Source: Crambe crambe | Lineage: Eukaryota > Porifera > Demospongiae > Poecilosclerida > Crambeidae | DNA length: 64,000 nt | Direction: 5' to 3' | Assembly (NCBI GenBank): GCA_963924555.1 | Contig: OZ004596.1 | Coordinates: 5,652,139-5,716,138, forward strand | Shown here: positions 11,385 through 24,400 of the stretch, piece after piece | How positions within the stretch are numbered: the stretch's first letter is position 1 | Layout: every line of letters starts with the position of its first letter | Notes under the pieces: generated by a model | Databases searched by the model: none | Told to the model about the DNA's origin: nothing | What the model saw: the letters and a program-made list of their open reading frames with translations, nothing else | Made by a program: the position numbers and the translations under genes

Positions 11385-12998
11385 TCAACTTTCAAGGAGT
11401 TTTTTTGTTGCTGCAGCAGCTCCAAATGGAGCGTCTGCTTTATCACGCAATTCTAGAGGGAGATTAAAAATAGCCTTTGTGTGTTGCTGTAGCACCAAGT
11501 TCCTCTGCAGAGCACTTCCACATCCCAATATCTGTTTTACCTAGAAAAAAAATGATATCATTACATTACAGCAAATTGCATATCCTATTGCACCTGTAAA
11601 ATATGGAGTAATTCTTTAGGCATCATTGCCTGCAGGTTTTCTACCATGCCCCGAAACATGGCACTGCTAACATCACCAAGACTGAGATTTTCCAGCTTAA
11701 TGTTTGATATGGTGCCAGTTAGTGCAGTATCATGTCTTTCACCCCACAAGTTCACTCCAATTTGCAGTGATGTGTCCAATCTGGCACCAGCTAGTTCAAT
11801 CAACTTCTCATACATTTGAGAGTCAGGTGGAATACTTTCTCTGCTGATACAGAGTTCTTCCATCCATCCTTGAAGTGTTTTCACTAAAGTACTGAAGATG
11901 TTAGCGCCAGTTAGTGAAGCTGCCACAACCAGTGTGTCTTTCCCAAAGTATGGGACCTCCATAACACTAGATGGTAGAACAAGGGACGATTCTTGTTTTA
12001 ACTTGGCAGATCGAATTACACCAAACTGACTTGCACTGCCAACATTTAAAACTGTGTATGATAATGATGGAACATCAGCTTGATGGGTGTTGGTATAGCA
12101 ATTATTCTCTTACTGGCATCATTGGTGGATGGTTGAGTAGCAAGAACAGAGCACTGGAGGTCTCCCATGCCCACAGCTACCAGTGCTCCCTTAGGAATCC
12201 CATACCAGGTCCTTTGCAGCCCACCAGCAAGTGATGGAACACATACCACCTTGGGAAGAAGTCGCACAGGGAAATTGGTACTACTCAATCTAAAAAGGAC
12301 AGTCATTTTTAGGTGTTATGATTAAATATTAAAGTACTCTCCACTCACAAATCTAATTCCCATTCCATTTTTTCAATGTCAAAATAACCCCAACTGGTTG
12401 CATTTTGCGATGACATCAACACTTTCTGAGACGGGTTTGTTTCTCCAGCTGTACAGAATATCCATGTTATTAAGTCCATGATCGTGCCGGCTCTATCAAA
12501 CTTCTCAATCACATTGGGTTGGTGGTGCTGCAGCCAAGCCAGAGTGGCACAGCCATACCCTGTGCTGACTGAGATAGGTTGGTGGCTTGTGGGAAGGGAA
12601 GAAAGAAAGTCTTCATCACAGCGGCCATCTTGCCAAGTGATGAGATTCGAGCATGACCTATTTGGAAAGGTTTCTGGTATTGTGGTGTGATCAGAAACAG
12701 AGAGTTTCATGTTGCTGTTCCATAAGACGGAGCCATGCATCTGCCCACACACACCTACAGCACACACTCTCTCCAGCATTGAAACACCCAGACCTTGAAT
12801 GCATCCCTGCAAGCATGCCATGATTACATCCACCTTTCGTTCGTGAAATGCACCCTTGACTTCTCCACCTGTGACTTCTGCATGCTTGCTGCCCAATGAT
12901 TGATAGTTTTCCTGGACTATTTTCCCACTCTCTTTATCTGTCAGCACTGCTTTGACTGTGCTAGTACCAATGTCTATTCCAAGCACATAGGAAGACAT
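11385..12998 (-). CDS. SHPK: Sedoheptulokinase (FGGY carbohydrate kinase)
   Basis: Four exons (12349-12998, 12114-12289, 11594-12051, 11385-11540) join into 479 codons plus stop, the normal length. The N-terminus has the FGGY phosphate-binding motif LGIDIGTSTVKAVL, followed by VCGQMHGSVLW and ITWQDGRCDEDFL. Later exons read IPKGALVAVGMGDLQCSV and ALTG/SLTGANIFSTLV, then LWGERHD, LSLGDVSSAMFRGMVENL and the final ILGCGSALQRN...ADAPFGAAAA. This matches sedoheptulokinase (CARKL), which makes sedoheptulose-7-phosphate for the pentose phosphate pathway, better than glycerol or xylulose kinases. It is divergent from the DUF4291 gene, with 163 bases between starts. Confidence 0.9.
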
Positions 12999-13161
12999 TA
13001 CGGTGCACTCACCAATGGAATGGGTGTGGTTAAACGATAAAGTGGGCGGAGCTGATCAGACATTGCACCACAAACTCCAATCAATTGCAATCAATTGCTA
13101 TAAACGATAACGTCGTAACGTGCAGAGTTAAAATAGCAGTCTTCGAGAGTCCAGAAAAATT
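12999..13161. promoter_or_regulatory. Divergent promoter interval, SHPK / DUF4291 gene
   Basis: 163 bases. It contains two AAACGATAA words and a tandem CAATCAATTG pair near 13078-13098. A bidirectional promoter is inferred from position. Confidence 0.5.
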
Positions 13162-13936
13162 ATGGCTTCATCAGCAACTTCTTGCAAGCAATGGAAAGTG
13201 AAGTCCTATGTCGAGCAGAGGGACAAGGACTGGCCTAAAGAAGGAAGGCACATTTTAGCCCAATATGATGATGATAGTATAGTAGTATATCAAGCATACT
13301 GCCCTGAGATAGCAGACTATGCCGTGAAACATCAGAAGTATGGTTGTAGAAAATAGCAGCACTTGGCACAATAGCTATATAAATGCTGTTACTATGTTTC
13401 TCAGATTTGGTGGGGAGAGGTTTTCATACGGTCGAATGTCCTGGATTAAGACAAATTTCCTTTGGATGATGTATCGTTGTGGATGGTGCACGAAGAGGAA
13501 CCAAGAGCGAGTTCTGGCTGTGAGAATCACTCGTGAGGGATTCAATACCATCCTGTCCAAGGCATTGACTGGTCATGATGAGAAAACTCTTGGAATGCAG
13601 GAGAAATCAGAAGTGCGTCTACAATGGGATCCCGATCACTCCCCCAATGGAGGTGCTGAACTGAGAAGAGCCATCCAACTTGGCTTGAGGAATGAAGTAA
13701 GTCCAGTATACCTTTAACAGTTAATGATCAGCGTAGTATTCTACTTCTAGATATTGGAACATTATGGAAAAGAATGGATTGTGGAGATTAAAGATATCAC
13801 TGATTTTGTACATGAGCAGTACCAGCATGTCAAGTCTGGACAATATGATGCACTGCTTGTAGCCGAAGAGCATGTCTTCCCTGTCACAGATAGAACCACA
13901 GCATTGCAAATAAGAGTGGATAGCTATGAGAGATGA
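13162..13936 (+). CDS. DUF4291 domain protein
   Basis: Three exons (13162-13337, 13405-13696, 13751-13936) give 217 residues, the whole DUF4291 length. Signature segments: HILAQYDDDSIVVYQAYCPEIADYAV, a split FGGERFSYGRMSWIKTNFLWMMYRCGW, then VLAVRITREGF, VRLQWDPDHSP and the C-terminal block beginning ILEHYGKEWIVEIKDITDFV. The family is common in bacteria and scattered in eukaryotes; its biochemical role is not established, so I assign none. Conserved charged and aromatic residues (QYDDD, YxAYxPEIA, SWIKTNFLWMMYR) suggest an enzyme. The spliceosomal introns show it is a resident gene and not bacterial contamination, whatever its origin. Confidence 0.85.
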
Positions 13937-13999
13937 ATAGAGTCAAAAATACATAAATAATGATGATCTGAATGAATGGCTAACTAGCTAGCTAACTAG

Positions 14000-14815
14000 T
14001 CAGGTATAATATTTGAGCTTGTTAGAACCATGAAGTGAAAGCGCTGCCTTTTTCTCTAGGAGTGCATTTTCATAACGTTTTCTTCTATTTTCCTTATAAA
14101 TTTCTATCCTCTCTTTCTCCTTTTCTTCGTCAGAACATTCGTGATCCCACCTCAAACTATCAGTAGTTTCTTTGTTATTTGTGGTGCTGTACGATGCAGA
14201 GACGTCACTAGCTGGAATGCTTGCAGAGACTGACATGTTCAGTTTGGATGCTGTGAATAAATGACTTGAATCTCCATTTGTACCTGTCTCCATGACAGTG
14301 GAGCTACTTGCACTGTTGCATGTTGTGTGACCACTAACACTCATAGCATCAGATGAAGAATAGTCAAACCTGCAAATAAATAAAAAATACTAAATTTATG
14401 ATTCCTGTTAGTGTTGACTTACCGTCCAATTTTTACTTTGGGTTTACTATTCTCTATGCTGCTGCTACTGCTGCATCTGTCTTCCTTGAGCTGAGTGGAG
14501 GACAACTGATGAACCAATTTACCAGAATCTGTTGAGATTGTTTGGGTGTCGATACTGCCATTGGAATCTATGAATGCATAGGTTATATTTCAATCAATAT
14601 GAAAAATTTATATAATTACCAGATTGAATGCTGTCTCTTATCATGGCATGTGTTGAATTAGTTTTTTCTTTCACACCTCCAGTATTTAGAGCTTCAGAGA
14701 TTTTCTCCTTTTTCTTCTTTTTCCTTTTCTTTCCAGCTAAGCTGTTTAAGTCTTCACCACTTTCTGATACTCTCTTTGAGTTCTTATCGATCTCTTTTAT
14801 CTTTTCCATGGGCAT
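14000..14815 (-). CDS. LIAT1-like protein (lysine-rich; ligand of ATE1 family)
   Basis: Three exons (14620-14815, 14423-14567, 14000-14369) give 236 residues. A poly-lysine block (KKRKKKKKEK) lies near residue 30. A long serine/threonine-rich disordered middle follows, then a conserved-looking C-terminal segment: SLRWDHECSDEEKEKER, IEIYKENRRKRYENALLEKK. Vertebrate LIAT1 has the same layout: an N-terminal lysine-rich stretch that drives nucleolar targeting and JMJD6 binding, and a short C-terminal domain with an RLxxYKxNRRxRY motif that binds the arginyltransferase ATE1. The assignment rests on this short motif plus architecture, so it is moderate. It is divergent from EXO5 with 94 bases between starts. 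Confidence 0.6.
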
Positions 14816-14909
14816 GTCTAAAATCCTTAGCTCTAGGCAACGCCCCCAAACGGATATTATTAAAATACCGTAATCTCACAAACATTACTCCGCATTCTGT
14901 GTAAAAATA
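14816..14909. promoter_or_regulatory. Divergent promoter interval, LIAT1-like / EXO5
   Basis: 94 bases between the opposed ATGs. It is relatively GC-rich beside the LIAT1-like start (CAACGCCCCCAAACG). A shared promoter is inferred. Confidence 0.5.
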
Positions 14910-16455
14910 ATGTCAGAAGAAGAAGATGAGATCGAAGAGTTTGAAGATTCAGAAGATCCTGGTGTATTTGGCAATGGTGGAAAGCGTAGCATCGAGACAG
15001 AAGTATTAGAAAATGATGAGTTTGATTTTTTGAATGGAATCTCCGAGTTAGCTCTTTTACAAAGTGGTAAGTATTAAGATGCTTCCATTACAATATTCTA
15101 TAGTTTAATTTCATTATAAATCCACTTCGTCCCATTCAAGAAGTCCCTTTTCCATTTCCAATAAGACCCATCATAATTTTTGATTAGTGCCATGGATGCC
15201 ACCTCTAAATGCATGTAGGAGGGCTATAATTAGAATCATTTCATTTCAGAGCTGTATGATGTGCGTGGAAAGTTGGCCTTCTCCAGAAGCAATGGAGAGT
15301 ATGTTCCTTTGAAACTCTACCGCTCAAACTGTCGCAACTCCCTCAGTGTCAGTGATATCCAGTCGTCTATGTGGTGTGAGCGGCAGTTGGAGTACAGGTA
15401 TCTCTATCCACACATGAAAAAGACAAGTCAGTGGAAAAAACAGGAGGAGAAAAAAGGGGAAGAGATCAAGAAAAAAACTGAAGTAATGTTAAAAGGGTCC
15501 AGCCTTCACCTCATAAAAGGTGTGATTCTATGGGTTTCGTATCAAGAGTTTAAATTTTCTGCTATCCAGAGTTCTGCATGAGGAAAGAATTTGCTCTGTG
15601 AAGCAGTGGCGCTAAGCCATAGTCCATCTCTTGATGATTTTCTTCTTTCGTGTAGAACTTGAAGTACATGAACCTGTTCGTGTCCGAACTGTGACACGTG
15701 AAGACAAATGGGCAGTTAAACTTGTCAACACCTACAGCCAACTTGCCATCATCAAGGAAGGCAAACTTGAAAGAGAAATATCAGTGTTTGGGGATCCTTT
15801 TAAATCCGGCATACTTCTCAATGGCGTGATAGACCAAGTGGAATATTCCACAGATGCACAGAAACTAACAGTGACAGATCTTAAAACACGTCGCACAAAG
15901 TCACTGCCAGGCAAGAGCCAAGCTATGGGCCACAAGATACAGTTAATGATATACAAACTCTTGCTGGATGGTTTTACAAGAGGCACTACAGATGCAAATT
16001 TACTCTCGAATCATCTCGATCTGAACTTGTCTTCAAACTTATCGGTCAGTGTTACAGACTATATTAATGATTTGGGCCTTGGCAGTCTTTTTAGTTCACC
16101 AGGAGTCTCTGATAGCAGGGAATCAAGATTGAGTTTTGGTCATGTTGCTGACACAGTGAGGATGTTGATTGTGGGGCTAGATCTTCCTCCTGTGAGCTCC
16201 ATGGAGATACATTACGAGTTTCAAGAGACTAATGAAGTGCTTGGAACAGAGTCTGTTGAATATGACGAGTCATTAGTGAAGGAGAAGCTTGAATCTTCCA
16301 TCAAGTTTTGGAAGGGTGGTAGAGAACCCACTGGACCCGACATAGAAGACCTTTGGAAGTGTGAAACTTGTCAATTTAAGGACGTCTGTACTTGGAGAAA
16401 ACAAAAAACCCTAGAGTCCTCCCCAGCTGCAAAGTTAAATTCTCCACTGTGCTGA
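14910..16455 (+). CDS. EXO5: Exonuclease V (EXO5/DEM1 family), Fe-S nuclease
   Basis: Exons 14910-15066, 15250-15519 and 15656-16455 join to 408 residues, close to human EXO5 (373). An acidic N-terminus leads into SDIQSSMWCERQLEYRY, which holds the first iron-sulfur cysteine. The nuclease core includes NGVIDQVEY and TVTDLKTRRTKSLP (the DLKTR catalytic motif of the PD-(D/E)XK fold) and GHKIQLMIYKLLLDG. The C-terminal CETCQFKDVC supplies three more cluster cysteines. EXO5 is a single-strand DNA exonuclease acting in nuclear interstrand-crosslink repair and replication-fork restart. An AATAAA signal lies near 16490, just past the stop. Confidence 0.92.
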
Positions 16456-16671
16456 AAGTAAAGAACACTCTTTCCTTCGTTTTTACAAAGAAATAAAGAT
16501 TTTCTCTCATGCATGACCACCAAGTGAGCATAATTATATATTTTTCAACTTTTTAGCTTCAATAATGATGAAATTAATTAAATTCACTAGCTCAGTATAA
16601 TATAATAATTATGCTATATAGGTGCCTGATTCAATCATGCCATGGCTTTATAGCTAGCTACGTAGCTACAG

Positions 16672-17976
16672 TTACCTCACTCTACATAAACAGAACAGAA
16701 CTGGCAAGAACACAGCAATGGCTATAGTAATTGGCATAAACCAGCTATCGTCTGATGCATAAGGGTCCTTGATTCTTGGCCCAGAGGTCCTGCTAAACTT
16801 TTGCTGAGCTTCCTCTTCCTCTACATAATCAGTATCAGAATCACTAGGGGTTTCCTCTTTTCGAACTGGTGGGGGGATTGCTGGAATTTCTATTGTAACA
16901 GTGAAAAAGAAAAATGGCTTATAAAGCTATTTTAAATAATATGTTGCTGACCTGTGTCTCGAATAGGTCCTTTCAATAATGTGATTGCATTTATTTTTGG
17001 ATTGTCACTACGACCCTATCAAACCAATAATCACAAATTAAACTATCCTAGGCCTCGTTTTAGCATAAGAAATTTACCTTAGAGAATTTGACAGATAACA
17101 TTCCATCAAAATCACTTGTTTTTCCTCCCACTTTAAGTTGTCCATCTGCCACAGAAAATTTAGTTACCACGTCATATGCAGTTGCCATCCCAACTTGAGC
17201 AAAAATGTCCAAATCTGGTATTATGGTTTGGTCATTTAAAACCACATCAAAAACCTACGAGATAATAACAGTGCTTGTCATCAATTTTTAATGAGGTGCT
17301 AAATTTGGTAAACATAGATACAAGCAGCTGCCAGTCTTGAGTGGAGAGCTAGACAATGCAGCTGCCAAAACTCCTAATTATTCCACTTCTAAACTCTCAT
17401 TCAACAAGCTATATATATATATCATTCAATGGTTTGCCCAGAGGGAAACAATTACACTAATGGGGGGAAATGCAGCAATTCATTGGATGATTTCATTCGA
17501 GCAACATTGCAATGAAACTGAAATGGAAATTATGATAAGATCATAAAGAAAATGTGTAGGTTTTTATAAGCACCATAACACAACTGCTATAGCTGGCTTA
17601 CTTTTCCACCTGGATGTCGGAAATACACTTCAGAGTACTTGGTGATCAAGATATATTCACCTTCCTCTTCAAGTGGGATATCATAGTTGAAAGTCTTGGT
17701 GTGATAGCGTTCTGTTTGGTAGAGAATCATATCACTTTCATGAACTCGAGAGATTGTCAGAGAGCGACCAAAATCAGAGGGTATTCCAACTGGATTCGTA
17801 TCTGCCATATAACGGATTCCAAATCGGTCAGTGTGCCTGGGCCCACCACAGTTCACAGCAAAAACCACATCATAGGCATATGAGTGAAGAGGATAGTGGG
17901 CCAGAAGGAGGACTGCAGGAAGGAAGAACCATGACAGAAAATGGAGGCTGAGTGATACCAGGAGTGAGGAAACCAT
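16672..17976 (-). CDS. MLEC: Malectin, ER membrane lectin
   Basis: Exons 17602-17976, 17078-17254, 16952-17015 and 16672-16889 join to 277 residues. An N-terminal signal peptide ([21 protein letters not shown]) is followed by the malectin domain opening VVFAVNCGG, then [24 protein letters not shown] and the [24 protein letters not shown] block that lines the di-glucose pocket. VFDVVLNDQ and FSK follow. An acidic proline-rich linker leads to a C-terminal membrane helix ([18 protein letters not shown]). Malectin binds Glc2-N-glycans in the ER and works with ribophorin I in glycoprotein quality control. It shares a 190-base divergent interval with CCT6. Confidence 0.92.
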
Positions 17977-18166
17977 GGTGGTCAGTCACTAAGAGTCGTT
18001 GGCTAGAGGCAGCTGCAGCTATTCTCAGACCAAGTTTACATCTACTGTGAACAAATTTGTGGCTAGCAACGGAACTGAAACCGAAAAGTTAAAATTTCTA
18101 AATAATGAGCACCATAATTTTGTTAATGGGCATGCGCATAATCTTCCACGTGTCAAGAAGCTCACA
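17977..18166. promoter_or_regulatory. Divergent promoter interval, malectin / CCT6
   Basis: 190 bases with no start codon in frame with CCT6. The open frame upstream of CCT6 is 5' untranslated. A shared promoter is inferred from spacing. Confidence 0.5.
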
Positions 18167-21145
18167 ATGGCAGCTGTGAAGTCTCTAAATCCTAAAGCCG
18201 AAGTAGCCAGGGCCGCCCAGGCGCTCCAGTTGAACATATCCGCTGCGAGAGGTCTTCAGGATGTTCTTAGAACGAATTTGGGCCCAAGAGGAACCATGAA
18301 AATGTGATTATTAATAACTGATGAAGTGGTATGGTTCTACAGTGTTTGACTATGCACTGCAGGCTCGTATCTGGAGCTGGGGATATAAAGTTGACAAAAG
18401 ATGGGAATGTACTATTACATGAAATGGTATGTTGATTAAGGGTGTGTTGCTACACAACTGATATAGGTTATTCGTCTTTCTTTCTCATAGCAAATTCAAC
18501 ATCCCACAGCATCACTAATAGCACGTGTGGCCACTGCTCAGGTAGGAACACAGTATCAAAATGGAAGAAATTTGACTTGCATTCACTCGATAGGATGACA
18601 TTACGGGAGATGGGACCACTTCCAATGTCTTGATCATAGGCGAACTCTTGAAACAATCTGATCTCTATGTATCTGAAGGCCTTCATCCTAGAATTGTTGT
18701 AGAAGGTTTTGATAAAGCAAAGGAAAAGGCACTGAGTGTAAGTAGTGCGTAGTTTGTATTGTAACCATTGAGACCATCTCTCTTTGTAGGTTCTTGAGGA
18801 AGTCAAAGTGGAGAAGAAGATCAACCGTGAGACATTGATTGATGTTGCTCGTACCTCCCTATGCACTAAAGTCAACAAAGATATTGCCGAAATCCTCACT
18901 GAGGTAATCCAGTCCCTCATAAAGAATCTCTTTCATCATGATTATCTCCCCCCTTTCAAGATTGTAGTGGATGCCGTGCTGGCAATCAGAAAGAGTCCGA
19001 AGGAGCCAATAGACCTGCACATGGTGGAAGTGATGGAAATGATGCATAGGATGGATGCAGAAACAAGGCAACTAGATTCCTCCATCCAATACCCTCCTCC
19101 CTTTGTTACTCTTTCTTCTTGTTCTTCCAGACTGGTAAAGGGTCTAGTGTTGGACCATGGTGCTAGACACCCCGATATGAAGAAGAGAGTGGAGAATGCT
19201 TACATATTGACTTGTAATGTATCAATGGAGTATGAAAAAAGGTAACATTCTTTCTCTATTGATTCTCCTGTTGAGAGCGGCTTCACTGTTATTTTAGTGA
19301 GGTGAATTCTGGATTTTTTTACAAGACAGCAGCTGAGAGGGAAAAGCTTGTCGTTGCTGAGAGGAAATTTGTGGATGACAAGGTCAGACAAGTCATAAAG
19401 CTAAAGAATCAGGTAAGTCACTGGAATGGAATGGATTTGATTTGTTCCTATGCTTCTTGCTCTCTGCCTCCTAGGTGTGTAATGGCAGCAACAAGAACTT
19501 TGTCGTCATAAACCAAAAGGTAGAGAGGAGAGAGAGAGAGAGAGAGAGATTTTTCTTGGAATGTGTACAAGCATTATCCATTATCTACAAATTTTGAGTA
19601 TGCAGCTGTATTATGTCATTGCATATAATATTGTATAGTGTTTATGTCAAATCCATACATTTGTACAGGGGATTGACCCAATTTCACTAGACATGTTGGC
19701 CAGGGAAGGAATAATTGCTCTGCGCAGGGCAAAGAGAAGAAACATGGAAAGGTACTGAATTAAATGGGAGAAGCCCCTACGATTTGGAGACCATTATTGG
19801 TTATTAGATTGACTTTGGCTTGCGGTGGTATTCCTGTCAACTCATTTGATGATCTCACGAAAGAGTGTCTTGGCAATGCTGGGCTGGTCTATGAGCACAT
19901 ACTGGTGAGTTATACGCACACACCTTCCCTCCTCCTCCTTTCCTTTTTACACCCTCCTTGTCCTTGGCTGCCCCCCTCAAACGAACTTGTCTATAGCAGC
20001 AGCCATGTTCCAGTCAATGGTCTTATAAGAGAGGTCTTCACCATTGATTTGATCAGTCTGGAAACACTGGTCTTATTAATATAAAAACTGTTTGTAACCG
20101 AGTGTGACATCCCTTACCCAATAGGGGGAGGACAAATATACCTTTGTGGAGGAAGTGCTGAATCCTCGGTCGGTCACCATCTTGATCAAGGGGCCCAACA
20201 AGTTTACCCTCACCCAGATCAAGGATGCAGTCCATGATGGCCTGAGGGCAGTCAAGAATGCGATCGAGGACGGGAGCGTCGTGCCTGGGGCCGGGGCCTT
20301 TGAAGTGGTGGCCCACTCAGCTCTCACTGCTCCAGAGTTCATGAACACTGTTACAGGAAGAGCCAAATATGGAGTCAAGGTGTGTGTGTGTGTGTGTGTG
20401 CATCCATTTGACTTTTGATCTTGTTTTAATATAAATGATAGGCTTTTGCTGATGCTCTGATGATCATTCCCAAAGTCTTGGCCCAAAATTCTGGTTTTGA
20501 TCCTCAAGAATCCATAGTCAAACTCCAGGTGATTGTATAAAAGTGTTGGTGTTGATAATGCATACATTCCCATGATGAAGTGAGTCTCTTGTACCTGTGA
20601 CCATATATCTAGTTCCAAGAAATCTTGTTCACTACTGAAAAGAGTTTTTGGCAGAATTTAGTGTCCCTTGTGTCTGTGACTCTCTCTAGTTTCGTTGACA
20701 CTTCAAGTGTTTTTCATTTTTATGATCTTTTGTGTGTTGGCTGTTTGCTTTCAGGAAGAGTATGTGAGGTGTGGAAAACCTGTTGGTATTGATGTTAGTA
20801 CTGGTTAGTCAGCAAGTCCTTACTCTGTGACTTTGACTCTAGTGATGTTGTTTTTGCATGTAGGTGAGGCCATTTTACCTGCGGATGAAGGCATTTGGGA
20901 CAATTATAGAGTGAAGAAGACACTTCTGCATTCATGGTAACTGTAATTAAGAGTTGAGAGACCCTTTACCTGCTTTATTGGGTTGCATTGACAGCTAAAG
21001 AGACCCTTTACCTGATTTGTTGGGTTAACAGCTAAAAGGTTGTGTTAACTTGATTCTCTCTCTTTCTAGCACTACCATTGCTGAAAACCTTCTGCTTGTT
21101 GATGAGGTGATGAAGGCGGGCATGTCATCTTTGAAAGGCAACTAG
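18167..21145 (+). CDS. CCT6: T-complex protein 1 subunit zeta (CCT6)
   Basis: Many-exon gene encoding a full CCT zeta subunit of the cytosolic TRiC/CCT chaperonin. It opens [19 protein letters not shown], with [20 protein letters not shown], then the ATP-binding segments [18 protein letters not shown] and [20 protein letters not shown]. Zeta-type features follow: [102 protein letters not shown] and [19 protein letters not shown]. The end is [21 protein letters not shown]. The ATG at 18167 matches the family start; the upstream in-frame extension has no ATG. Introns carry GA (19530) and GT (20380) microsatellites. Confidence 0.96.
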
Positions 21146-21402
21146 ACACTCTTAGACTTATTATAAATTAACAGCAAAGAGCAAGATGTATTTATGATGT
21201 AAAGTTGTGACTTGTCTGTCTCATTTTGTGCCATTTGATGAGAATCATTACTACATTCTATGAGGTTGAAGTGTAAATTTTTTTGAGGTTCCCCGAGCAA
21301 ATTAATTACCTGAAATGATATGAACACGTTAGCTAACTGAATGAGTATTTTAAAAAAAGTATACATGTTTAAAAATATTTGAGTAGAAATAATATGCTTC
21401 AG

Positions 21403-24400
21403 TCAAGTATATAGTTCAGCACTTTCCTGGAGATTTTTTTCACAGTCCGTTTTGCAGCCAGTTTGAAAGTGGTCTTGGACCGAGCCCTGGTGTCCTGCGA
21501 GTGATGTGCTTGCTTGTATGTGATCCAGTGCTGCAGGAGACACCTCCATTAATTTACCCTTCTAGCAAGTTGAATTGTATACCTTGATCTCATCTTTGTA
21601 CATCAGCGAGTGGATATCCTCCTTCGTGTGTGGTCTGCGTCCTTGAAACTTCACACTCTGATTCTGGATTGCGGGGGAAAAAGAAAAAAACCATTAGAGT
21701 TATTGGTCAAGCACTACACTGCAAAACAAGTTCTGAATCTTCTGATACCTTCAAATCAGCAAGATCTATCCTCCTCCATCGCTTTATCAGCTTATTGAGT
21801 GAGAGTTTATGGTGTTGCTCCTGCTCGTCCAGGTAAACTATCTCGTATCTTAGCTTGGCTATATCCTCTTCAACCAAAGTGATCTTTGTTGTCTTCTTTT
21901 TAGCTGTAGAGTCATGTATTAATGCTATGTATTATTCTCCCTCCCCAATGTATTCAATCTTCTTTTGCTTTTTGGCCCAATTGCCAACACAGTGGACATC
22001 TCCTACCTCGATTGCAGCTGCATGAGTAGGAATCTGGGTGCTTGGTACATGTTTGCCTTCTCTCTGCTGCCTTTATCTTGAACACGAAAGCCTCGACTAT
22101 GAATGAAATGGCAACTTGAAGCACCACCTATGAAGTCAAACAACATAATTATTTATAATGATGTATACCACAAAGCCCAACCCATTTGGAGTCAGTTCTC
22201 ACCAATGAGACAATGTAGAAGCTCATAAAGTAGATTCGTGCTAGCCAATCAACTTTGGACTCTGATGCAAACCCTTCCTGCAGAATGTAAAAATCGGCAT
22301 CAGTGTAAAAAATGCTCTCTGCAAAGCTTCCATCCACTTACCATGATGACGTACCAGTTGTTCACCACCATTAATATGAACAGTGTCACTGAGGGGGAAA
22401 AACAAGCAAGCAAACAAACAAAAACAACAACAGTGATTTCATGACTTTGGCCAATTAAACAGGTTAATCTATCTGAGCTCAGTGCTACATGTTAACTGAA
22501 TAGGCAGATGTTGACCGACTCACCATAGCTTCTGAGTATGTTATCGAAATTGTTGAGGTAGTAGACCTTAGGAGTGTTGGTATCATTGAGAGCGCCTGGA
22601 GGGTCCACTTTAGCTGAATAGAACTCACCCACGTGATACCAACTTGTGTTGCAGCAGCCTTGCTCGACTTTGAAAGCGAAGAACTCGAGACCGATTATGG
22701 CGAAGGCATAGTAGATGATCATGAAGAGGATGAACAAGCTCACGAAACGAGGCCTCAACTCTATCAGAGTGTTCATCAGGTTCCTGTACCGACCTTTGAG
22801 CCGAATAAGCCTGCAAGCAAAGCAAGTCAAGCACATTGTTACAGGATGTAAACAGATGACGAACACAGACAAACGAAACATGAACACACAGTTTCACTCC
22901 ATTATTGATGATGGGTGCAATGAAAATCTTTTTTTGTGGTTTTGCAATGATGTAATATTATTCACCGTAACAATTTTAAAGGACGAGCAATGGCAAGGTA
23001 TTGATACATGGGGTTGGCTTCCAAACAGAGGCAGAGGAAACTGAAGAGGATCATAATCACATCAGCCCTAAAAAGGTATGTAGAATCAAAGTGAAGACCG
23101 GAATGGAATGGGATTAAGAGACTTACACATTCCAAAATTTTCTGAAGTAGTTGTAAAGGCCGTAACCAATGATGTTGAGTGATACGTCCACAATGTAAAC
23201 TGAAATGAGGTTATGAAAACAAGTCTTTGGTTTATCTAACTAGCTGGCCTGTATAGTCTTATCTCCATTTCCTTAACTAGCACTAATCTTACTCACTGCT
23301 CAAAAACACAAATGATACTGGCAACACTCTATGCAATTCCGGAAAACGACGGCTGCTATCTGTATAATATAATTTATGATTGATAAGCATCACCAAAGCA
23401 ACCAAACAAGTTGTTTTTTTTTTTTGCATATTAAAAACATGTACCTTTTATTTGAGATATGAATATGACGAGGAAGAGTAGATTGGCCAGCACAATAACT
23501 CCTATATATATTATATGAAGATAATTAGTGTTGCTATAGATAGAACATAGCAACACCCACTCACTCACTCACCCATAAAGAATTTATAGACTCTGTGGCC
23601 CACTATAATGCGTAGAGCTGAAACATTGAAAAGAAGAAGAAGAAGAAGCTCAATAGCACTCCAAAAGTGATCCATGCTGAATCCTTATAGCTTACCTTGC
23701 AGTGGTTTTCTAACAGGTTCTGGAAAGCGTGTAAACCATTCTATCACATCCCCACTTGCACTCATCTAGTGATTAACACCAATTGACCATTAATTAGCCC
23801 TGAGGGACACTCGAGTAGACATGTGCAACTCCATACCTGGTTCCACCTGTAATTAATCACGTCATAGAAATTATAGAATTCCTCCAGATTGAGTCCCTGG
23901 TACTGTTCTTGCGGGTTCTTGTGGAGAGCTTTGAAGATGCACATTACTTGCCACTCAGCTACAGTTGTTCATAAAGAGATCGTTAATCCATGGAATATAT
24001 AATATCAGGGTTCTACCCAGTGAGTAGTTACAAGGAGTGGGCCAGCCCTTAAGTGGGATATTACTTGTGGTCTCTTTCATGACAACAGTATTACATATCA
24101 TATTGCTTACGTATGCGTGGCTTGTAGTGGTGCATGAACCGAAGGAAGTCATGAAACTGGATGGCAGCAACATCAGAGTCTGGACCACTTCCCAAGATTT
24201 GAAATGCTCGTCGCAAGGCATCTCTGGGAAATGAGTGGTATTATCACAGTCACTGAATAGTTCTTTTTTATGGTCGTGATTAATTTTTTGTACCGTTTAT
24301 GAAACAAAAGTTTTTTGAATTTCTTCTTGTCTGCTTTGCTGAAAGAACTGTACATAACGGCCAGAAGCTACGAAAGAAGTCATCACATCACTATTATAAA

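Noticed and set aside
14594-14873. Plus-strand FFFFFLFF frame
   Set aside because: Antisense of the poly-lysine block of the LIAT1-like gene.
17999-18166. N-terminal extension of CCT6
   Set aside because: The frame is open but has no ATG, and CCT6 orthologues start at the Met at 18167.
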